Below are positions 46,556 through 56,151 of a DNA stretch of 64,000 nucleotides, one piece after another (position 1 is the stretch's first letter; every line of letters begins with the position of its first letter). The DNA is from Pleomorphomonas koreensis DSM 23070. Its GTDB lineage: Bacteria; Pseudomonadota; Alphaproteobacteria; Rhizobiales; Pleomorphomonadaceae. Made by a program: the position numbers and the translations under genes. The stretch covers positions 1 through 64,000 of the forward strand of contig NZ_AULH01000013.1 of assembly GCF_000425185.1 (NCBI RefSeq), read 5' to 3'. The notes beneath the pieces are model-generated. The model was not told the DNA's origin and ran no database searches. It saw nothing but the letters and a program-made list of their open reading frames with translations.

Positions 46556-48139
46556 ATGCTGATCAACCGGCGGCCGGCGGGCTGGCGCGATCCCGATGTC
46601 GTCAAGACTCTTCTGTGGCTGGCCGGCCTCGTGACGGTGCTGCTCGTCATCCTGTCGAGCCAGTTCGACGAGGAGATCCGCGCCTGGGTGGCGGCCGGCG
46701 GCCGGCCGGCGCCGATCTGGTCGCTGTTGTCTCGGATCGGCCAGTCCGACTGGATGTTGATCCCGTCGGGCCTGCTGCTGATCGCCCTGTTCTACCTGCG
46801 TCAGCCGAAATTCGGCCCGGCCAGCGGCTTTGCGACCATCTACGACATGGTGCTGTTCTTCTTCGCCGCCATCGCCGCCACCGGCCTTGCCGTGCTCGTC
46901 GTCAAATACTCGCTGGGCTTCTCGCGGCCGTCGGTCGATGGCGCGCGGGTGATGCGCCTCTTCGCTTTCCGGCCGTCCTACGCCGCCTTTCCGTCGGGTC
47001 ATTCGACGACGGCGGCTGCCTTCGCGCTGGCGCTGACGCTGCTCTGGCGACCGCTCGCCGTGGTGGTCTGGCCGCTCGCCCTGGCCATCGGCGTGTCGCG
47101 GGTGATGGTCAACGCCCACCGCGTCTCCGACGTGACGGCGGGTCTCGCCTTCGGCGGCTGGGGCACGCTGTTCGTCGCCCTGTGGTTCGCCCGTCGCGGC
47201 CGGCTGTTCCGCCTGTCGCCCGCCGGCTTGCCGCGGCCGCTGCGCCTGGAGCCCGGCACGCTGTCCGGCGAGGGCAGGGCCTTGTTGACGCGGCTCGGTC
47301 TTGCCATAAGCAGGCGGACCGCCGCCGAATACCCATCCGAACGGGCAGAGCCGGTGAGTGTGGTTCCGGCCGGAGTGACCAGCATGATCATACCCAAGCC
47401 CTCCGAGAGGGGATTCGTCTCGGTCGTCATCCCGGCCCGCAACGAGGCCGCCAACCTCGCCGTCATCGTGCCGGAGATCCTCGACGCCATGGCCGGCCGC
47501 GCCTTCGAGGTGATCGTCGTCGACGACGGCTCCGATGACGCCACCGGCGCACAGATCGCCGCCTGGAGGGCCGAGGGCAAGCCGATCCGCCACATCCGCC
47601 ACGAGATGGCCTCGGGCCAGTCGGCGGCCGTCCGCTCGGGCGTGCTGGCGGCGCGCGGCGAGATCGTCGCCACGATCGACGGCGACGGCCAGAACGACCC
47701 CGCCTATATCCCGAAGCTCGTCGATGCGCTGGTCGCCGCAGGACCGGCGGCGGGCATCGCCGCCGGCCAGCGCCTGAAGCGCACCGACGGCCTTGCCAAG
47801 CGCTATGCCTCGCGCTTCGCCAACGCCTTGCGCAACGTCATCCTGAAGGACGCGACGCGCGACACCGGCTGCGGCCTGAAGGCGGTGCGGCGCGACATCT
47901 TCCTGTTGCTGCCCTTCTTCCATGGCTGGCATCGCTACCTGCCGGCGCTGGTGCTGCGCGAGGGCTACGGCGTCGTCCATCTCGACGTCGTCGACCGCTC
48001 GCGCATGCATGGCGCCTCCAACTACGGCATCTTCGACCGCGGTCTCCAGGGCATCCTCGACCTCTACGGCGTGTGGTGGCTGAAACGGCGCATCAAGCGC
48101 CTGCCGGTGGTCTCGGAAATCGGAAACGACAATGGCTGA
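46556..48139 (+). CDS. PAP2 phosphatase fused to a polyprenyl-phosphate GT2 glycosyltransferase
   Basis: A 527-residue two-domain membrane protein. Residues about 15-225 are a PAP2 lipid phosphatase: KYSLGFSRPSVDG holds the first motif, AAFPSGHSTTAAAF (near 145) the second and RVMVNAHRVSDVTAGLAFGG (near 180) the third. Residues about 285-527 are a GT2 enzyme of the dolichol-phosphate-mannose/RgtE kind: VSVVIPARNEAANLAVIV, VVDDGSDDAT, TIDGDGQNDP. The GT2 part appears to lack the usual C-terminal membrane helices. The fusion would recycle undecaprenyl pyrophosphate to the phosphate and load it with a sugar. It overlaps the LAB_N gene by eight bases. Confidence 0.85.
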   Translation: MLINRRPAGWRDPDVVKTLLWLAGLVTVLLVILSSQFDEEIRAWVAAGGRPAPIWSLLSRIGQSDWMLIPSGLLLIALFYLRQPKFGPASGFATIYDMVLFFFAAIAATGLAVLVVKYSLGFSRPSVDGARVMRLFAFRPSYAAFPSGHSTTAAAFALALTLLWRPLAVVVWPLALAIGVSRVMVNAHRVSDVTAGLAFGGWGTLFVALWFARRGRLFRLSPAGLPRPLRLEPGTLSGEGRALLTRLGLAISRRTAAEYPSERAEPVSVVPAGVTSMIIPKPSERGFVSVVIPARNEAANLAVIVPEILDAMAGRAFEVIVVDDGSDDATGAQIAAWRAEGKPIRHIRHEMASGQSAAVRSGVLAARGEIVATIDGDGQNDPAYIPKLVDALVAAGPAAGIAAGQRLKRTDGLAKRYASRFANALRNVILKDATRDTGCGLKAVRRDIFLLLPFFHGWHRYLPALVLREGYGVVHLDVVDRSRMHGASNYGIFDRGLQGILDLYGVWWLKRRIKRLPVVSEIGNDNG

Positions 48140-48458
48140 TATTCTCGCGCATTTCGCCGGCTGGCTGCACGACGTGTTCGTCAAGCAGCTCGATTTCTGG
48201 GTGATCCTCGGCTTCGTCGCCCAGGGCATGTTCACCATGCGCTTCGTGGTGCAGTGGCTGGCCTCCGAGAAGGCCAAGGCGTCGGTGATCCCGGTGGCCT
48301 TCTGGCTGTTCTCTCTCGGCGGCGGTTTCCTGCTGCTGGTCTATTCGATCGCCCGCCAGGACCCGGTGTTCATCGCCGGGCAGGGGCTCGGCCTCTTGAT
48401 CTACATCCGCAACCTGATGCTGATCCGCAAGTCGAGCAAACGGGCGCACGAAGGCTAG
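48132..48458 (+). CDS. Lipid-A-disaccharide synthase N-terminal domain (LAB_N) protein
   Basis: A 108-residue membrane protein with three hydrophobic segments, made only of the LAB_N domain (VILGFVAQGMFTMRFVVQWLASEKAKASVIPVAFWLFSLGG is the diagnostic block). Free-standing LAB_N proteins are commonly found beside lipid-A or polyprenyl-sugar glycosyltransferases; a flippase or scaffold role has been suggested but not shown. It overlaps the preceding fusion gene by eight bases, so the three genes act together. Confidence 0.87.
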   Translation: MADILAHFAGWLHDVFVKQLDFWVILGFVAQGMFTMRFVVQWLASEKAKASVIPVAFWLFSLGGGFLLLVYSIARQDPVFIAGQGLGLLIYIRNLMLIRKSSKRAHEG

Positions 48459-48459
48459 A

Positions 48460-48954
48460 TCAGAGCCGTCTCGGGTCGTCGGCGCGCGACGCGAGGTGCA
48501 GCCGGTCGAGGAAGCCCTGCAGGATGAAGCTGGCGGCCAGCTTGTCGACCACCTCGTCGCGGCGGCGGCGCGAGGCATCGGCTTCGAGCAACGTGCGGGT
48601 GACCGCCGCCGTCGACAGGCGCTCGTCCCAGAAGAGCAGCGGCCGGCCGTCGAGCGGGGCAAGGTTGCGGGCGAAGGCGCGCGTCGACTGGGCGCGCGGG
48701 CCCTCCGAGCCGTCCATGTTGATCGGCAGGCCCAGCACGTAGGCGCCGACGTCGTGCCGGTCGGCCAGCTCGATCAGCGCGGCGGCGTCCTTGCCGAACT
48801 TGACGCGGGTGAGCGTGACCAGCGGCGTGGCGATCAGGAAGCGCTCGTCGGAGAGGGCGATGCCGATGGTCTTGGTGCCAAGGTCGAGGCCGAACAGGCG
48901 CTTGCCGGGCGGCAGGGCGGCAGCGAAGGCGATCGGGTCGACGGGTTCGGTCAT
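48460..48954 (-). CDS. ruvX: Holliday junction resolvase-like RuvX (YqgF)
   Basis: A 164-residue RNase H-fold protein of the YqgF/RuvX family. Blocks are RLFGLDLGTKTIGIALSD with catalytic Asp, YVLGLPINMDGSEGPRAQSTRAFA, and FWDERLSTAAVTRTLLEADASRRRR. It is linked to 16S rRNA 5' processing in E. coli and to Holliday junction cutting in other work. It converges on the LAB_N gene with one base between stops and follows the diguanylate cyclase by six bases on the same strand. Confidence 0.92.
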   Translation of the reverse strand: MTEPVDPIAFAAALPPGKRLFGLDLGTKTIGIALSDERFLIATPLVTLTRVKFGKDAAALIELADRHDVGAYVLGLPINMDGSEGPRAQSTRAFARNLAPLDGRPLLFWDERLSTAAVTRTLLEADASRRRRDEVVDKLAASFILQGFLDRLHLASRADDPRRL

Positions 48955-48960
48955 CGGTCC

Positions 48961-49848
48961 TCAGGAGACGATTTCGGGCGAGGTTGCCGACACCCGGTCG
49001 CGGCCGGTGTTCTTGGCCTGATAGAGCGCCGAATCGGCGCGCCGGTAGAGGTCGTTGACCGTGTCGCCCAGCCGGAACTCGGCGACGCCGTAGCTGGCGG
49101 TCAGCGTGATGGTGCTGTCGCCGCGGTCGATCTCCAGCGCATTGATCTGGCCGCGCAGGTATTCGGCCACCGAGATGCCGCCCTCGACCGGGATGCCCGG
49201 CAGGATCACCGCGAACTCCTCGCCGCCGATGCGCGAGAAATGGGCGTCCGGCAGCATGCGCAGCGTGCCGACGCTGCGGATCACCTCATCGCCGGCGTCG
49301 TGGCCGTAGATGTCGTTGATGTGCTTGAAGTGGTCGATGTCGAACAGGATCAGCGAGAAGGTGCCGTTGACCTCGGCGGCGGCCAGCTCGGCGTCGAATC
49401 GCTGGCGGAAGGCGCCGCGATTGTAGAGGCCGGACAGCGGGTCGATGGTCGCCATCTCGATCAGCCGGCGCTGCATGATCAGCGTCCGCTCGGCGACGCG
49501 CAGGCGGGCGTTGAGTTCGTCCTGGCGCGGCGGCTTGGACATGAAGTCGTCGGCGCCGGCGTCGAGCACGCCGATGGAGTGCTGGGCGTCGTTGGAGGCC
49601 GACATGCCGATGACGTAGAGCGGACGGCCGGCATCGGCGAGGATGCGCGCCTCCCAGCACAGTTCGGTGCCGGATATGCCGCCGATCTCGAAGCTGGTGA
49701 TCAACACCTCAGCCTGCGGCGTCGTCTGGATATACTCCAGCGCCTCGCGGCCGTCGGTGAAATAGGCCACGTCGTCGCCGCGTGGCTCCAGCATCCTTTG
49801 AAGGATCATCAGTCCGGTTCGACTACCGTCGACAAGCACGATGTGCAT
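48961..49848 (-). CDS. Response-regulator-like diguanylate cyclase (REC-GGDEF)
   Basis: A 295-residue protein. Residues 1-120 resemble a receiver domain and about 130-290 a GGDEF domain. The GGDEF active motif is intact (RIGGEEFAVILPG), with FDIDHFKHINDIYGHDAGDEV upstream, so it should make cyclic di-GMP. In the receiver, the phospho-acceptor position reads VLITSFEIGG, with serine 52 where aspartate is expected; D7 and the lysine in FMSKPPR remain. Regulation by normal phosphorylation is therefore doubtful. No inhibitory RxxD site is obvious just before GGEEF. Confidence 0.88.
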   Translation of the reverse strand: MHIVLVDGSRTGLMILQRMLEPRGDDVAYFTDGREALEYIQTTPQAEVLITSFEIGGISGTELCWEARILADAGRPLYVIGMSASNDAQHSIGVLDAGADDFMSKPPRQDELNARLRVAERTLIMQRRLIEMATIDPLSGLYNRGAFRQRFDAELAAAEVNGTFSLILFDIDHFKHINDIYGHDAGDEVIRSVGTLRMLPDAHFSRIGGEEFAVILPGIPVEGGISVAEYLRGQINALEIDRGDSTITLTASYGVAEFRLGDTVNDLYRRADSALYQAKNTGRDRVSATSPEIVS

Positions 49849-50296
49849 GATGCGCTTGGTGTACCTGAATGGTGGCGATGCCGCGCTGAAAAAGTGCAGA
49901 ACTCATAAACTGTTTGTGTTGTTTTCATCAATGAAAAAACAACGGAATCCCAAGGCGGACGGTTCAGAATGGGGAACTGGGCGGACGGCGTTACCGGGGA
50001 GATCCTTGCCGCGGTTCTAGTCGGTTGAAATATTAGCATAAATCAATATATTACACTTAATTAAACTTGATGGTCGAAACGGCGGCCGGATCCGCCCTCA
50101 GGCGGCCGGCGGGGCGTCGTCCATCCGGGGACGCTGCGTCCGGTACGCGATTCCCGACCGTGCCGGCGCGACGGTGGCCGCGACTCACTCCGGATGCCGC
50201 CTGCGGATGGCGGGGCGCTGCCGGAGGAAGCGGGTGGCCCCGCGCCGCGACCGGTGCTATACGCGGGAGCATTCCAGTCTGTTCGAGGGAATCTAC
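49849..50296. other. Intergenic region between the diguanylate cyclase and gatC
   Basis: 448 bases without a gene. A hairpin of GTTGTTTTCAT (49918-49928) with ATGAAAAAACAAC (49931-49943) sits upstream of the cyclase start, and a very AT-rich patch at 50025-50072 probably contains a promoter. Closer to gatC, TGCTATACGC near 50258 could be its -10 region. No riboswitch or small RNA was recognised. Confidence 0.4.
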
Positions 50297-50584
50297 ATGT
50301 CCGTGGATACGGCTACCGTGCGCCGCGTTGCACGTCTCGCCAGGATCAAGGTCACCGATGACGAGGCGGAGCGCATGACCAATGAGCTCAATTCCATCCT
50401 CGGATTTGTCGAGCAACTGAACGAGGTCGATGTGGCCGGCGTCGAACCGATGACCTCCGTGGTGTCGGTGAAGATGCGCCGCCGCCAGGACGTGGTCACC
50501 GACGGCGAGGACGCCGCGGCGGTCGTCGCCAATGCGCCCGTCTCCGAAGACAATTTCTTCCTGGTGCCCAAGGTGGTCGAGTAA
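50297..50584 (+). CDS. gatC: Glutamyl-tRNA(Gln)/aspartyl-tRNA(Asn) amidotransferase subunit C
   Basis: A 95-residue GatC, the small stabilising subunit of the GatCAB complex that amidates misacylated Glu-tRNA(Gln). The family features are [39 protein letters not shown] and the C-terminal [16 protein letters not shown]. The start is ATG 50297, preceded by GAGGGAATCTAC. gatA follows 45 bases downstream. Confidence 0.94.
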   Translation: MSVDTATVRRVARLARIKVTDDEAERMTNELNSILGFVEQLNEVDVAGVEPMTSVVSVKMRRRQDVVTDGEDAAAVVANAPVSEDNFFLVPKVVE

Positions 50585-50629
50585 CTCCCCCTGCCGCCAG
50601 CCGATCAAGATTTTCCGGGATTTTCCGCC

Positions 50630-52105
50630 GTGACCGATCTCACCTCACTCACCCTTGCCGAGGCGCGCGACGCGCTGAAGGCAAAGACGTTCACCGCCGT
50701 CGAGCTGACCGACGCCTATCTCGCCGCCATGGAAGCGGCGCGCGGGCTCAACGCCTATGTCGTCGAGACGCCGGAGATCGCCCGCGACATGGCGAAAGCC
50801 TCCGACGCCCGCCTCGCCGCCGGCCAGGCCGGCCCGCTCGAAGGGCTGCCGCTCGGCATCAAGGACCTCTACGCCACCAAGGGCGTCCATACCCAGGCGT
50901 GCAGCCACATTCTCGACCGCTTCAAGCCGGTCTATGAGAGCACCGTCAGCGCCAACCTCTGGGCCGACGGCGCCGTCATGCTCGGCAAGCTCAACATGGA
51001 CGAGTTCGCCATGGGCTCGTCCAACGAGACCAGCCATTACGGCCCGGTGGTCAACCCATGGCGCCGCAAGGGTTCCGACGTGAAGCTGGTGCCCGGCGGC
51101 TCGTCGGGCGGCTCGGCGGCGGCGGTCGCCGGGCGCCTCTGCCTCGGGGCGACGGCCACCGACACCGGCGGCTCGATCCGCCAGCCGGCCGCCTTCACCG
51201 GCACGGTCGGCATCAAGCCGACCTACGGCCGCTGCTCGCGCTGGGGCCTCGTCGCCTTCGCCTCCTCGCTCGATCAGGCCGGACCGATCGCCCGCGACGT
51301 GCGCGACGCGGCGATCCTCCTCAAATCGATGGCGTCCGTCGATCCCAGGGACACCACCTCGGTCGACCTGCCGGTTCCCGACTACGAGGCGGCGGTCGGC
51401 AAGTCGGTGAAGGGTCTCAGGATCGGTATCCCGAAGGAGTACCGGCTCGACGGCATGCCGGCCGAAATCGACGCGCTGTGGCGGAGGGGCATCGACATCC
51501 TGCGCGAGGCCGGCGCCGAGATCGTCGACATCTCGCTGCCGCACACCAAATACGCGCTGCCGGCCTACTATATCGTGGCGCCGGCCGAGGCGTCGTCCAA
51601 CCTCGCCCGCTACGACGGCGTCCGCTACGGCTTGCGCGTGCCGGGTTCGGACATCATCGACATGTACGAGAACACCCGCGCCGCCGGCTTCGGCGCCGAG
51701 GTGAAGCGCCGCATCCTGATCGGCACCTACGTGCTGTCGGCCGGCTATTACGACGCCTATTACCTGCGCGCCCAGAAGGTGCGGACGCTGATCAAGCGCG
51801 ACTTCGAGCTGGCCTACGCGGCCGGCGTCGACGCCATCCTGACGCCGGCGACGCCGTCGGCCGCCTTCGGCATCGGCGAGAAGGCCGACGCCGATCCGGT
51901 CGAGATGTATCTCAACGACGTGTTCACGGTGACCGTCAACATGGCCGGCCTGCCGGGCATCGCCGTGCCGGCCGGGCTCTCCGCCGAGGGCCTGCCGCTC
52001 GGCTTGCAGCTGATCGGCCGGCCGTTCGACGAGGAGACGCTGTTCACCCTCGGCGCGGCGATCGAGAAGGCCGCCGGCACGTTCAGCCCGGCGAAGTGGT
52101 GGTGA
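50630..52105 (+). CDS. gatA: Glutamyl-tRNA(Gln) amidotransferase subunit A
   Basis: A 491-residue amidase-signature enzyme that releases ammonia from glutamine for GatB. The Lys-cisSer-Ser catalytic residues fall in [11 protein letters not shown] (near residue 80), [15 protein letters not shown] (near 155) and [15 protein letters not shown] (near 180). The start is GTG 50630. Length is normal. It is followed by gatB after 14 bases. Confidence 0.95.
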   Translation: MTDLTSLTLAEARDALKAKTFTAVELTDAYLAAMEAARGLNAYVVETPEIARDMAKASDARLAAGQAGPLEGLPLGIKDLYATKGVHTQACSHILDRFKPVYESTVSANLWADGAVMLGKLNMDEFAMGSSNETSHYGPVVNPWRRKGSDVKLVPGGSSGGSAAAVAGRLCLGATATDTGGSIRQPAAFTGTVGIKPTYGRCSRWGLVAFASSLDQAGPIARDVRDAAILLKSMASVDPRDTTSVDLPVPDYEAAVGKSVKGLRIGIPKEYRLDGMPAEIDALWRRGIDILREAGAEIVDISLPHTKYALPAYYIVAPAEASSNLARYDGVRYGLRVPGSDIIDMYENTRAAGFGAEVKRRILIGTYVLSAGYYDAYYLRAQKVRTLIKRDFELAYAAGVDAILTPATPSAAFGIGEKADADPVEMYLNDVFTVTVNMAGLPGIAVPAGLSAEGLPLGLQLIGRPFDEETLFTLGAAIEKAAGTFSPAKWW

Positions 52106-52119
52106 GGGGAGAGAAGAAC

Positions 52120-53598
52120 ATGAACATGGCCGTCCGTACCCCCGACCCCAAGAAGATGATCAAGGGCGCCACCGGCGACTGGGAGGTCATCATCGGCCTC
52201 GAAGTGCACGCCCAGGTCACCTCCAACGCCAAGCTGTTCTCCGGCGCCTCGGCCACCTTCGGCGCCGAGCCCAACATGCACGTGTCGCTGGTCGACGCGG
52301 CCATGCCGGGCATGCTGCCGGTGATCAACGAGGAATGTGTGGCCCAGGCCATCCGCACCGGCCTCGGCCTCAAGGCGGCGATCAACCTCTATTCGGTGTT
52401 CGACCGCAAGAACTACTTCTACCCCGACCTGCCGCAGGGCTACCAGATCAGCCAGTACAAGCAGCCGATCGTCGGCGAGGGCAAGGTGCTGCTCGACATG
52501 CCGGAAGGCATCGTCGAGATCGGCATCGAGCGGCTGCATCTGGAACAGGACGCCGGCAAGTCGATCCACGACCAGCATCCGACCATGTCCTTCGTCGACC
52601 TCAACCGCTCCGGCGTGGCGCTGATGGAGATCGTCTCCCGGCCGGACCTCCGCTCGTCGGAGGAGGTGAAGGCCTATCTCGCCAAGCTCCGCACCATCCT
52701 GCGCTATCTCGGCACCTGCGACGGCAACATGGAGGAAGGCTCCATGCGCGCCGACATCAACGTGTCGGTGCGCAAGCCCGGCGAGCCGCTCGGCACCCGC
52801 TGCGAGATCAAGAACGTCAACTCGATGCGCTTCGCCGCCCAGGCGGTGGAATACGAGGCGCGCCGGCAGATCGGCATCATCGAGGACGGCGGCGAGATCG
52901 AGCAGGAGACGCGGCTCTACGATCCCGGCAAGGGCGAGACGCGGTCGATGCGCTCCAAGGAAGAGGCGCACGACTACCGCTATTTCCCCGATCCGGACCT
53001 GTTGCCGCTGGAACTCGATCCCAGCTGGGTGGACAGCCTGAAGGCCGGCCTGCCCGAGCTGCCGGACGAGAAGAAGGCCCGCTTCATCGGCGACTACGGC
53101 GTCACGCCCTATGACGCCATGGTGCTGACGCTCGAACGCGCCTCGGCCGACTATTACGAGCAGGTGGCGAAGGGCCGCGACGGCAAGGCGGTCGCCAACT
53201 TCATGATCAACGAGCTGTTCGGCCGCCTCAACAAGGACGGCAAGGGCATCGAGGCGTCGCCGGTCTCTCCCGATCAGCTCGGCGCCATCGTCGACCTGAT
53301 CGGCGACGGCACCATTTCCGGCAAGATCGCCAAGGACCTGTTCGAGATCGTCTACACCGAGGGCGGCGACCCGAAGGCGCTGGTCGAGGCGCGCGGCCTC
53401 AGGCAGGTCACCGACACCGGCGCCATCGAGAAGGCCGTCGACGAGGTGATCGCCGCCAACCCGGACAAGGCCGAGCAGGCGAGGGCCAAGCCGACGCTCA
53501 GCGGCTGGTTCGTCGGCCAGGTGATGAAGGCGACCGGCGGCAAGGCCAACCCGCAGGCGGTGAACGACCTCGTCAAGCAGAAGCTCGGCATCGAGTGA
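52120..53598 (+). CDS. gatB: Glutamyl-tRNA(Gln)/aspartyl-tRNA(Asn) amidotransferase subunit B
   Basis: A 492-residue GatB, which activates and amidates the aminoacyl-tRNA. Motifs: [23 protein letters not shown] at the start, [53 protein letters not shown] and the C-terminal YqeY-like tail ending in [21 protein letters not shown] 52120 is chosen; ATG 52126 is two codons in. A membrane glycosyltransferase gene overlaps its stop by four bases. Confidence 0.95.
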   Translation: MNMAVRTPDPKKMIKGATGDWEVIIGLEVHAQVTSNAKLFSGASATFGAEPNMHVSLVDAAMPGMLPVINEECVAQAIRTGLGLKAAINLYSVFDRKNYFYPDLPQGYQISQYKQPIVGEGKVLLDMPEGIVEIGIERLHLEQDAGKSIHDQHPTMSFVDLNRSGVALMEIVSRPDLRSSEEVKAYLAKLRTILRYLGTCDGNMEEGSMRADINVSVRKPGEPLGTRCEIKNVNSMRFAAQAVEYEARRQIGIIEDGGEIEQETRLYDPGKGETRSMRSKEEAHDYRYFPDPDLLPLELDPSWVDSLKAGLPELPDEKKARFIGDYGVTPYDAMVLTLERASADYYEQVAKGRDGKAVANFMINELFGRLNKDGKGIEASPVSPDQLGAIVDLIGDGTISGKIAKDLFEIVYTEGGDPKALVEARGLRQVTDTGAIEKAVDEVIAANPDKAEQARAKPTLSGWFVGQVMKATGGKANPQAVNDLVKQKLGIE

Positions 53599-55181
53599 GC
53601 GGCGTGGTGAGCGCGCGCCCGCCGTCGATGAGCGACAGGCTGCTGGCCGGCCTCGACCGGTTGGCGACGCCCACGGGCGCCGCCTTCCTGCTCGTCTTCC
53701 ACGTGGTGGTCACCGGCCTCCTGCGCTACGTCTTCGTCACCGGGCTGGAGCTGGACGACGGCGAGGCGGCGGCGCTGATGCAGCACGCGCTGGCGCCGGC
53801 CTATCAGGTGCGCAATCCGCCGCTCTACGAGTGGCTGCTGTGGGGCACCGAGCAACTGGTCGGCGTGGGCTTTGCGGCGCACATCCTGCTGCGCCATCTG
53901 TTGATCCTCGCCGTCGGCTTGATCGCGCTCGCCGTCGGGCGGCGGCTTCTCGGCCCGCGTTGGGCCGGCCTGATGGTGTTCTCGCTGTTCCTGACGGTGT
54001 GGTTCCCGCTCAATTTCCTGTTCTGGGGCACGCATACGCTGCTGCTCGCCGTGTCGGTGTTCGGCTGGTGCGCGGCGCTGGTCGACTGGCGGGCGACGCG
54101 CGGCAACCGGGCGCTCGTCGCGCTGGCCGGCTTCGCGGCGCTCGGCCTCCTCAGCAAATGGAGCTTCCCGCTGATTCTGGTCGGCTCGGCGGCGGCGCTC
54201 GCCTTCGACCGGACCGGACGGCGGGCGCTCGCCGACTGGCGGCTCCTCGCCATTCCGCTTGCCATGGCGGTGACGTCGGGGCCGGTGTTCTACGCCATCG
54301 CCGGACACGGCGGCGATGTGGTGGCGATGTCCGCCGCCAACCTCGCCGGCGTTCCCAAGGCCTGGGCGGCGCGCGCCTTCGAGGCGCTGTGGCGGATGCC
54401 GGTCAGCTTCTCGCTGTTTCTGCTGCCCTGGGGGCTGATCGTCGCGCTGGTGTGGCGGCTGGCGCCGGCCCGGGGAGGGGAGGCCGAGGAATCCCTGCTG
54501 CTGGTCCGGATCGGCCTGCTGCTGGCGGCGGTGAGCTGGGTGGGCGCCGTGCTGACCGGTTCGGCCAATATCAACGAGCACTATATGTACGCCATCGCCC
54601 TGCCGGTGCTGATCGGCGGGGTGGGCGTGGTGCTCAACCGCGCCGATCCCCTGGTGCTGGGGCGGGTGCTGGCGGCTGGTGCCGCGCTGGTCGTCGTTAT
54701 CATCCTCGTGGTGCGCGTCGTTGCCTGCACCGCCGGCGGCTTTCCGGAGCGCAAGGAGAACAAGCGCCTGTTTCCCTATCCGGCGCTGGCGGCCACGCTC
54801 GTCGAAAAAGGCTACGGCGAGGCGGCATTCATTGCCGACAACAACACGCTGGCCGGCAATCTCCTGACGGTGCTGCCCGCTTCGCGCGTGCAGTCGCCGG
54901 GCAGTCTGGGCTTTCTGCGCCTGCCGATCGATCTCACGACACGGCGTTGCGTTGCCATCTGGTCGCTGGGCTTCCGTCCGGTCGGCTCGCCGCCGCCGCC
55001 AACGCCCGACGGGCCGGCCGATCGCCTTGCCGGGCATGTCGACGCGTCGGCGCGGGTCGAAGTCGTCAGCGCCTTGTGGGCGCCGACCTGGCTCGGCAGC
55101 CGCCGGATATCCGATTGGGCGATCGCCGAGCAGGATGCCTCGGCCTGCGCGGCGCTGTTCCTGCCGCCCGAACGGCCCTGA
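53595..55181 (+). CDS. GT39/PMT_2-type membrane glycosyltransferase
   Basis: A 528-residue polytopic protein of the GT-C superfamily with about 11-12 hydrophobic segments. The [40 protein letters not shown] region carries the acidic residues expected in the first periplasmic loop, and the architecture matches PMT_2-type proteins such as RgtA-D. Acceptor and donor are unknown; a lipid A or surface glycan role is likely. The start is GTG 53595, overlapping the gatB stop by four bases, so it is translated from the gat message. That pairing has no obvious functional logic. Confidence 0.82.
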   Translation: MSGVVSARPPSMSDRLLAGLDRLATPTGAAFLLVFHVVVTGLLRYVFVTGLELDDGEAAALMQHALAPAYQVRNPPLYEWLLWGTEQLVGVGFAAHILLRHLLILAVGLIALAVGRRLLGPRWAGLMVFSLFLTVWFPLNFLFWGTHTLLLAVSVFGWCAALVDWRATRGNRALVALAGFAALGLLSKWSFPLILVGSAAALAFDRTGRRALADWRLLAIPLAMAVTSGPVFYAIAGHGGDVVAMSAANLAGVPKAWAARAFEALWRMPVSFSLFLLPWGLIVALVWRLAPARGGEAEESLLLVRIGLLLAAVSWVGAVLTGSANINEHYMYAIALPVLIGGVGVVLNRADPLVLGRVLAAGAALVVVIILVVRVVACTAGGFPERKENKRLFPYPALAATLVEKGYGEAAFIADNNTLAGNLLTVLPASRVQSPGSLGFLRLPIDLTTRRCVAIWSLGFRPVGSPPPPTPDGPADRLAGHVDASARVEVVSALWAPTWLGSRRISDWAIAEQDASACAALFLPPERP

Positions 55182-55223
55182 AAGGCCGACCGCGGACGGG
55201 CGTGAGCGGTCGGTCACCGATCG

Positions 55224-55240
55224 TTAACCCTGTTCGTTAA
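55224..55240. promoter_or_regulatory. CtrA-like TTAA pair upstream of motA-like gene
   Basis: TTAACC and TTAAG half-sites occur as TTAA-N9-TTAA in the 154-base gap before the MotA-like gene. The cell-cycle regulator CtrA of alphaproteobacteria usually binds TTAA-N7-TTAA, so the spacing is two bases too long; it is a weak candidate. Confidence 0.3.
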
Positions 55241-55335
55241 GCCTGCCTTATGCCTATCATCCTTAATGTCGTCGAGCCGGGGACGTGCGGCTAAGCCGTT
55301 CTGTCTGTTTCCTTCCCCCCGGCTTCAGGCGACCG

Positions 55336-56115
55336 ATGGATATTGCAACCCTTCTCGGCGTTTTCGGCGGCTTCGGCGTTCTCTACATGGCCGTCGTGCT
55401 CGAAGGTTCGAACATCATGATGTTCATGAACCTTCTGGCGACCAACGTCGTGATCGTCGGCGCTCTGGTGGCGCTGCTCGGCCGCTACACGCTGAAGACC
55501 TTCCCGATCGCCGTGTTCGGCGGTTTCAAGGAAGCGGTCATGTATAAGACGCATGACACCTTCCACCTGCTCGACCAGCTCACCGAGATCGCCGAGGTGG
55601 CCCGCAAGCAGGGGCCGCTCGGCCTGGAAAAGATCGAGATCGACGAGCCGTTCCTGAAGAAGGCGATCCAGATGATCGCCGACGGCTATTCGGGCGACAC
55701 CATCCGGCATGTGCTGGAGCGCGAACGCGACCTGCAGCACGAGCGGCTGCACATGGGCCACGTCGCCTGGGCCAAGATCGCCGAGGCGGCGCCCGGCATG
55801 GGCATGGTGGGCACCATCATCGGCCTCGTATCGCTGTTCGCCCACATGTCGGACCCCAAGCAGATCGGTCCGGCCATGTCGATCGCCCTCCTGACCACGC
55901 TCTACGGCGCGGTGATCGCCAACGTCATGGCGTCGCCGATCTCCGACAAGCTGGCCAACCGGGCCAATCACGAGGCGGAAATCCAGTCGATGATCATCGA
56001 CGCCGTGCTGCTGATCCGCGAGAACAAGAGCCCCAAGCAGGTGCACGAGGAACTGCTCTCCTACCTGCCGCTCAAGCACCGCGCCAAGGCCGAGGCCGAC
56101 AAGGAAGCGGCCTGA
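55336..56115 (+). CDS. MotA/TolQ/ExbB proton-channel family protein (MotA-like)
   Basis: A 259-residue stator-type membrane protein. Hydrophobic segments are at about residues 4-22, 28-48, 148-170 and 185-205, with the conserved channel stretch APGMGMVGTIIGLVSLFAHMSDPKQIGPAMSIALLTTLYGAVIANVMASPISDKL. The cytoplasmic loop between the second and third segments matches MotA/PomA/LafT. It is coupled to a MotB-like gene 36 bases downstream, so the two form a stator pair. No other flagellar genes are near, so it could drive flagella or another envelope machine. ATG 55336 is chosen. Confidence 0.86.
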   Translation: MDIATLLGVFGGFGVLYMAVVLEGSNIMMFMNLLATNVVIVGALVALLGRYTLKTFPIAVFGGFKEAVMYKTHDTFHLLDQLTEIAEVARKQGPLGLEKIEIDEPFLKKAIQMIADGYSGDTIRHVLERERDLQHERLHMGHVAWAKIAEAAPGMGMVGTIIGLVSLFAHMSDPKQIGPAMSIALLTTLYGAVIANVMASPISDKLANRANHEAEIQSMIIDAVLLIRENKSPKQVHEELLSYLPLKHRAKAEADKEAA

Positions 56116-56151
56116 GCGGCGCGCTGAACAGGAAGACGAGAGGTCGTTGGG

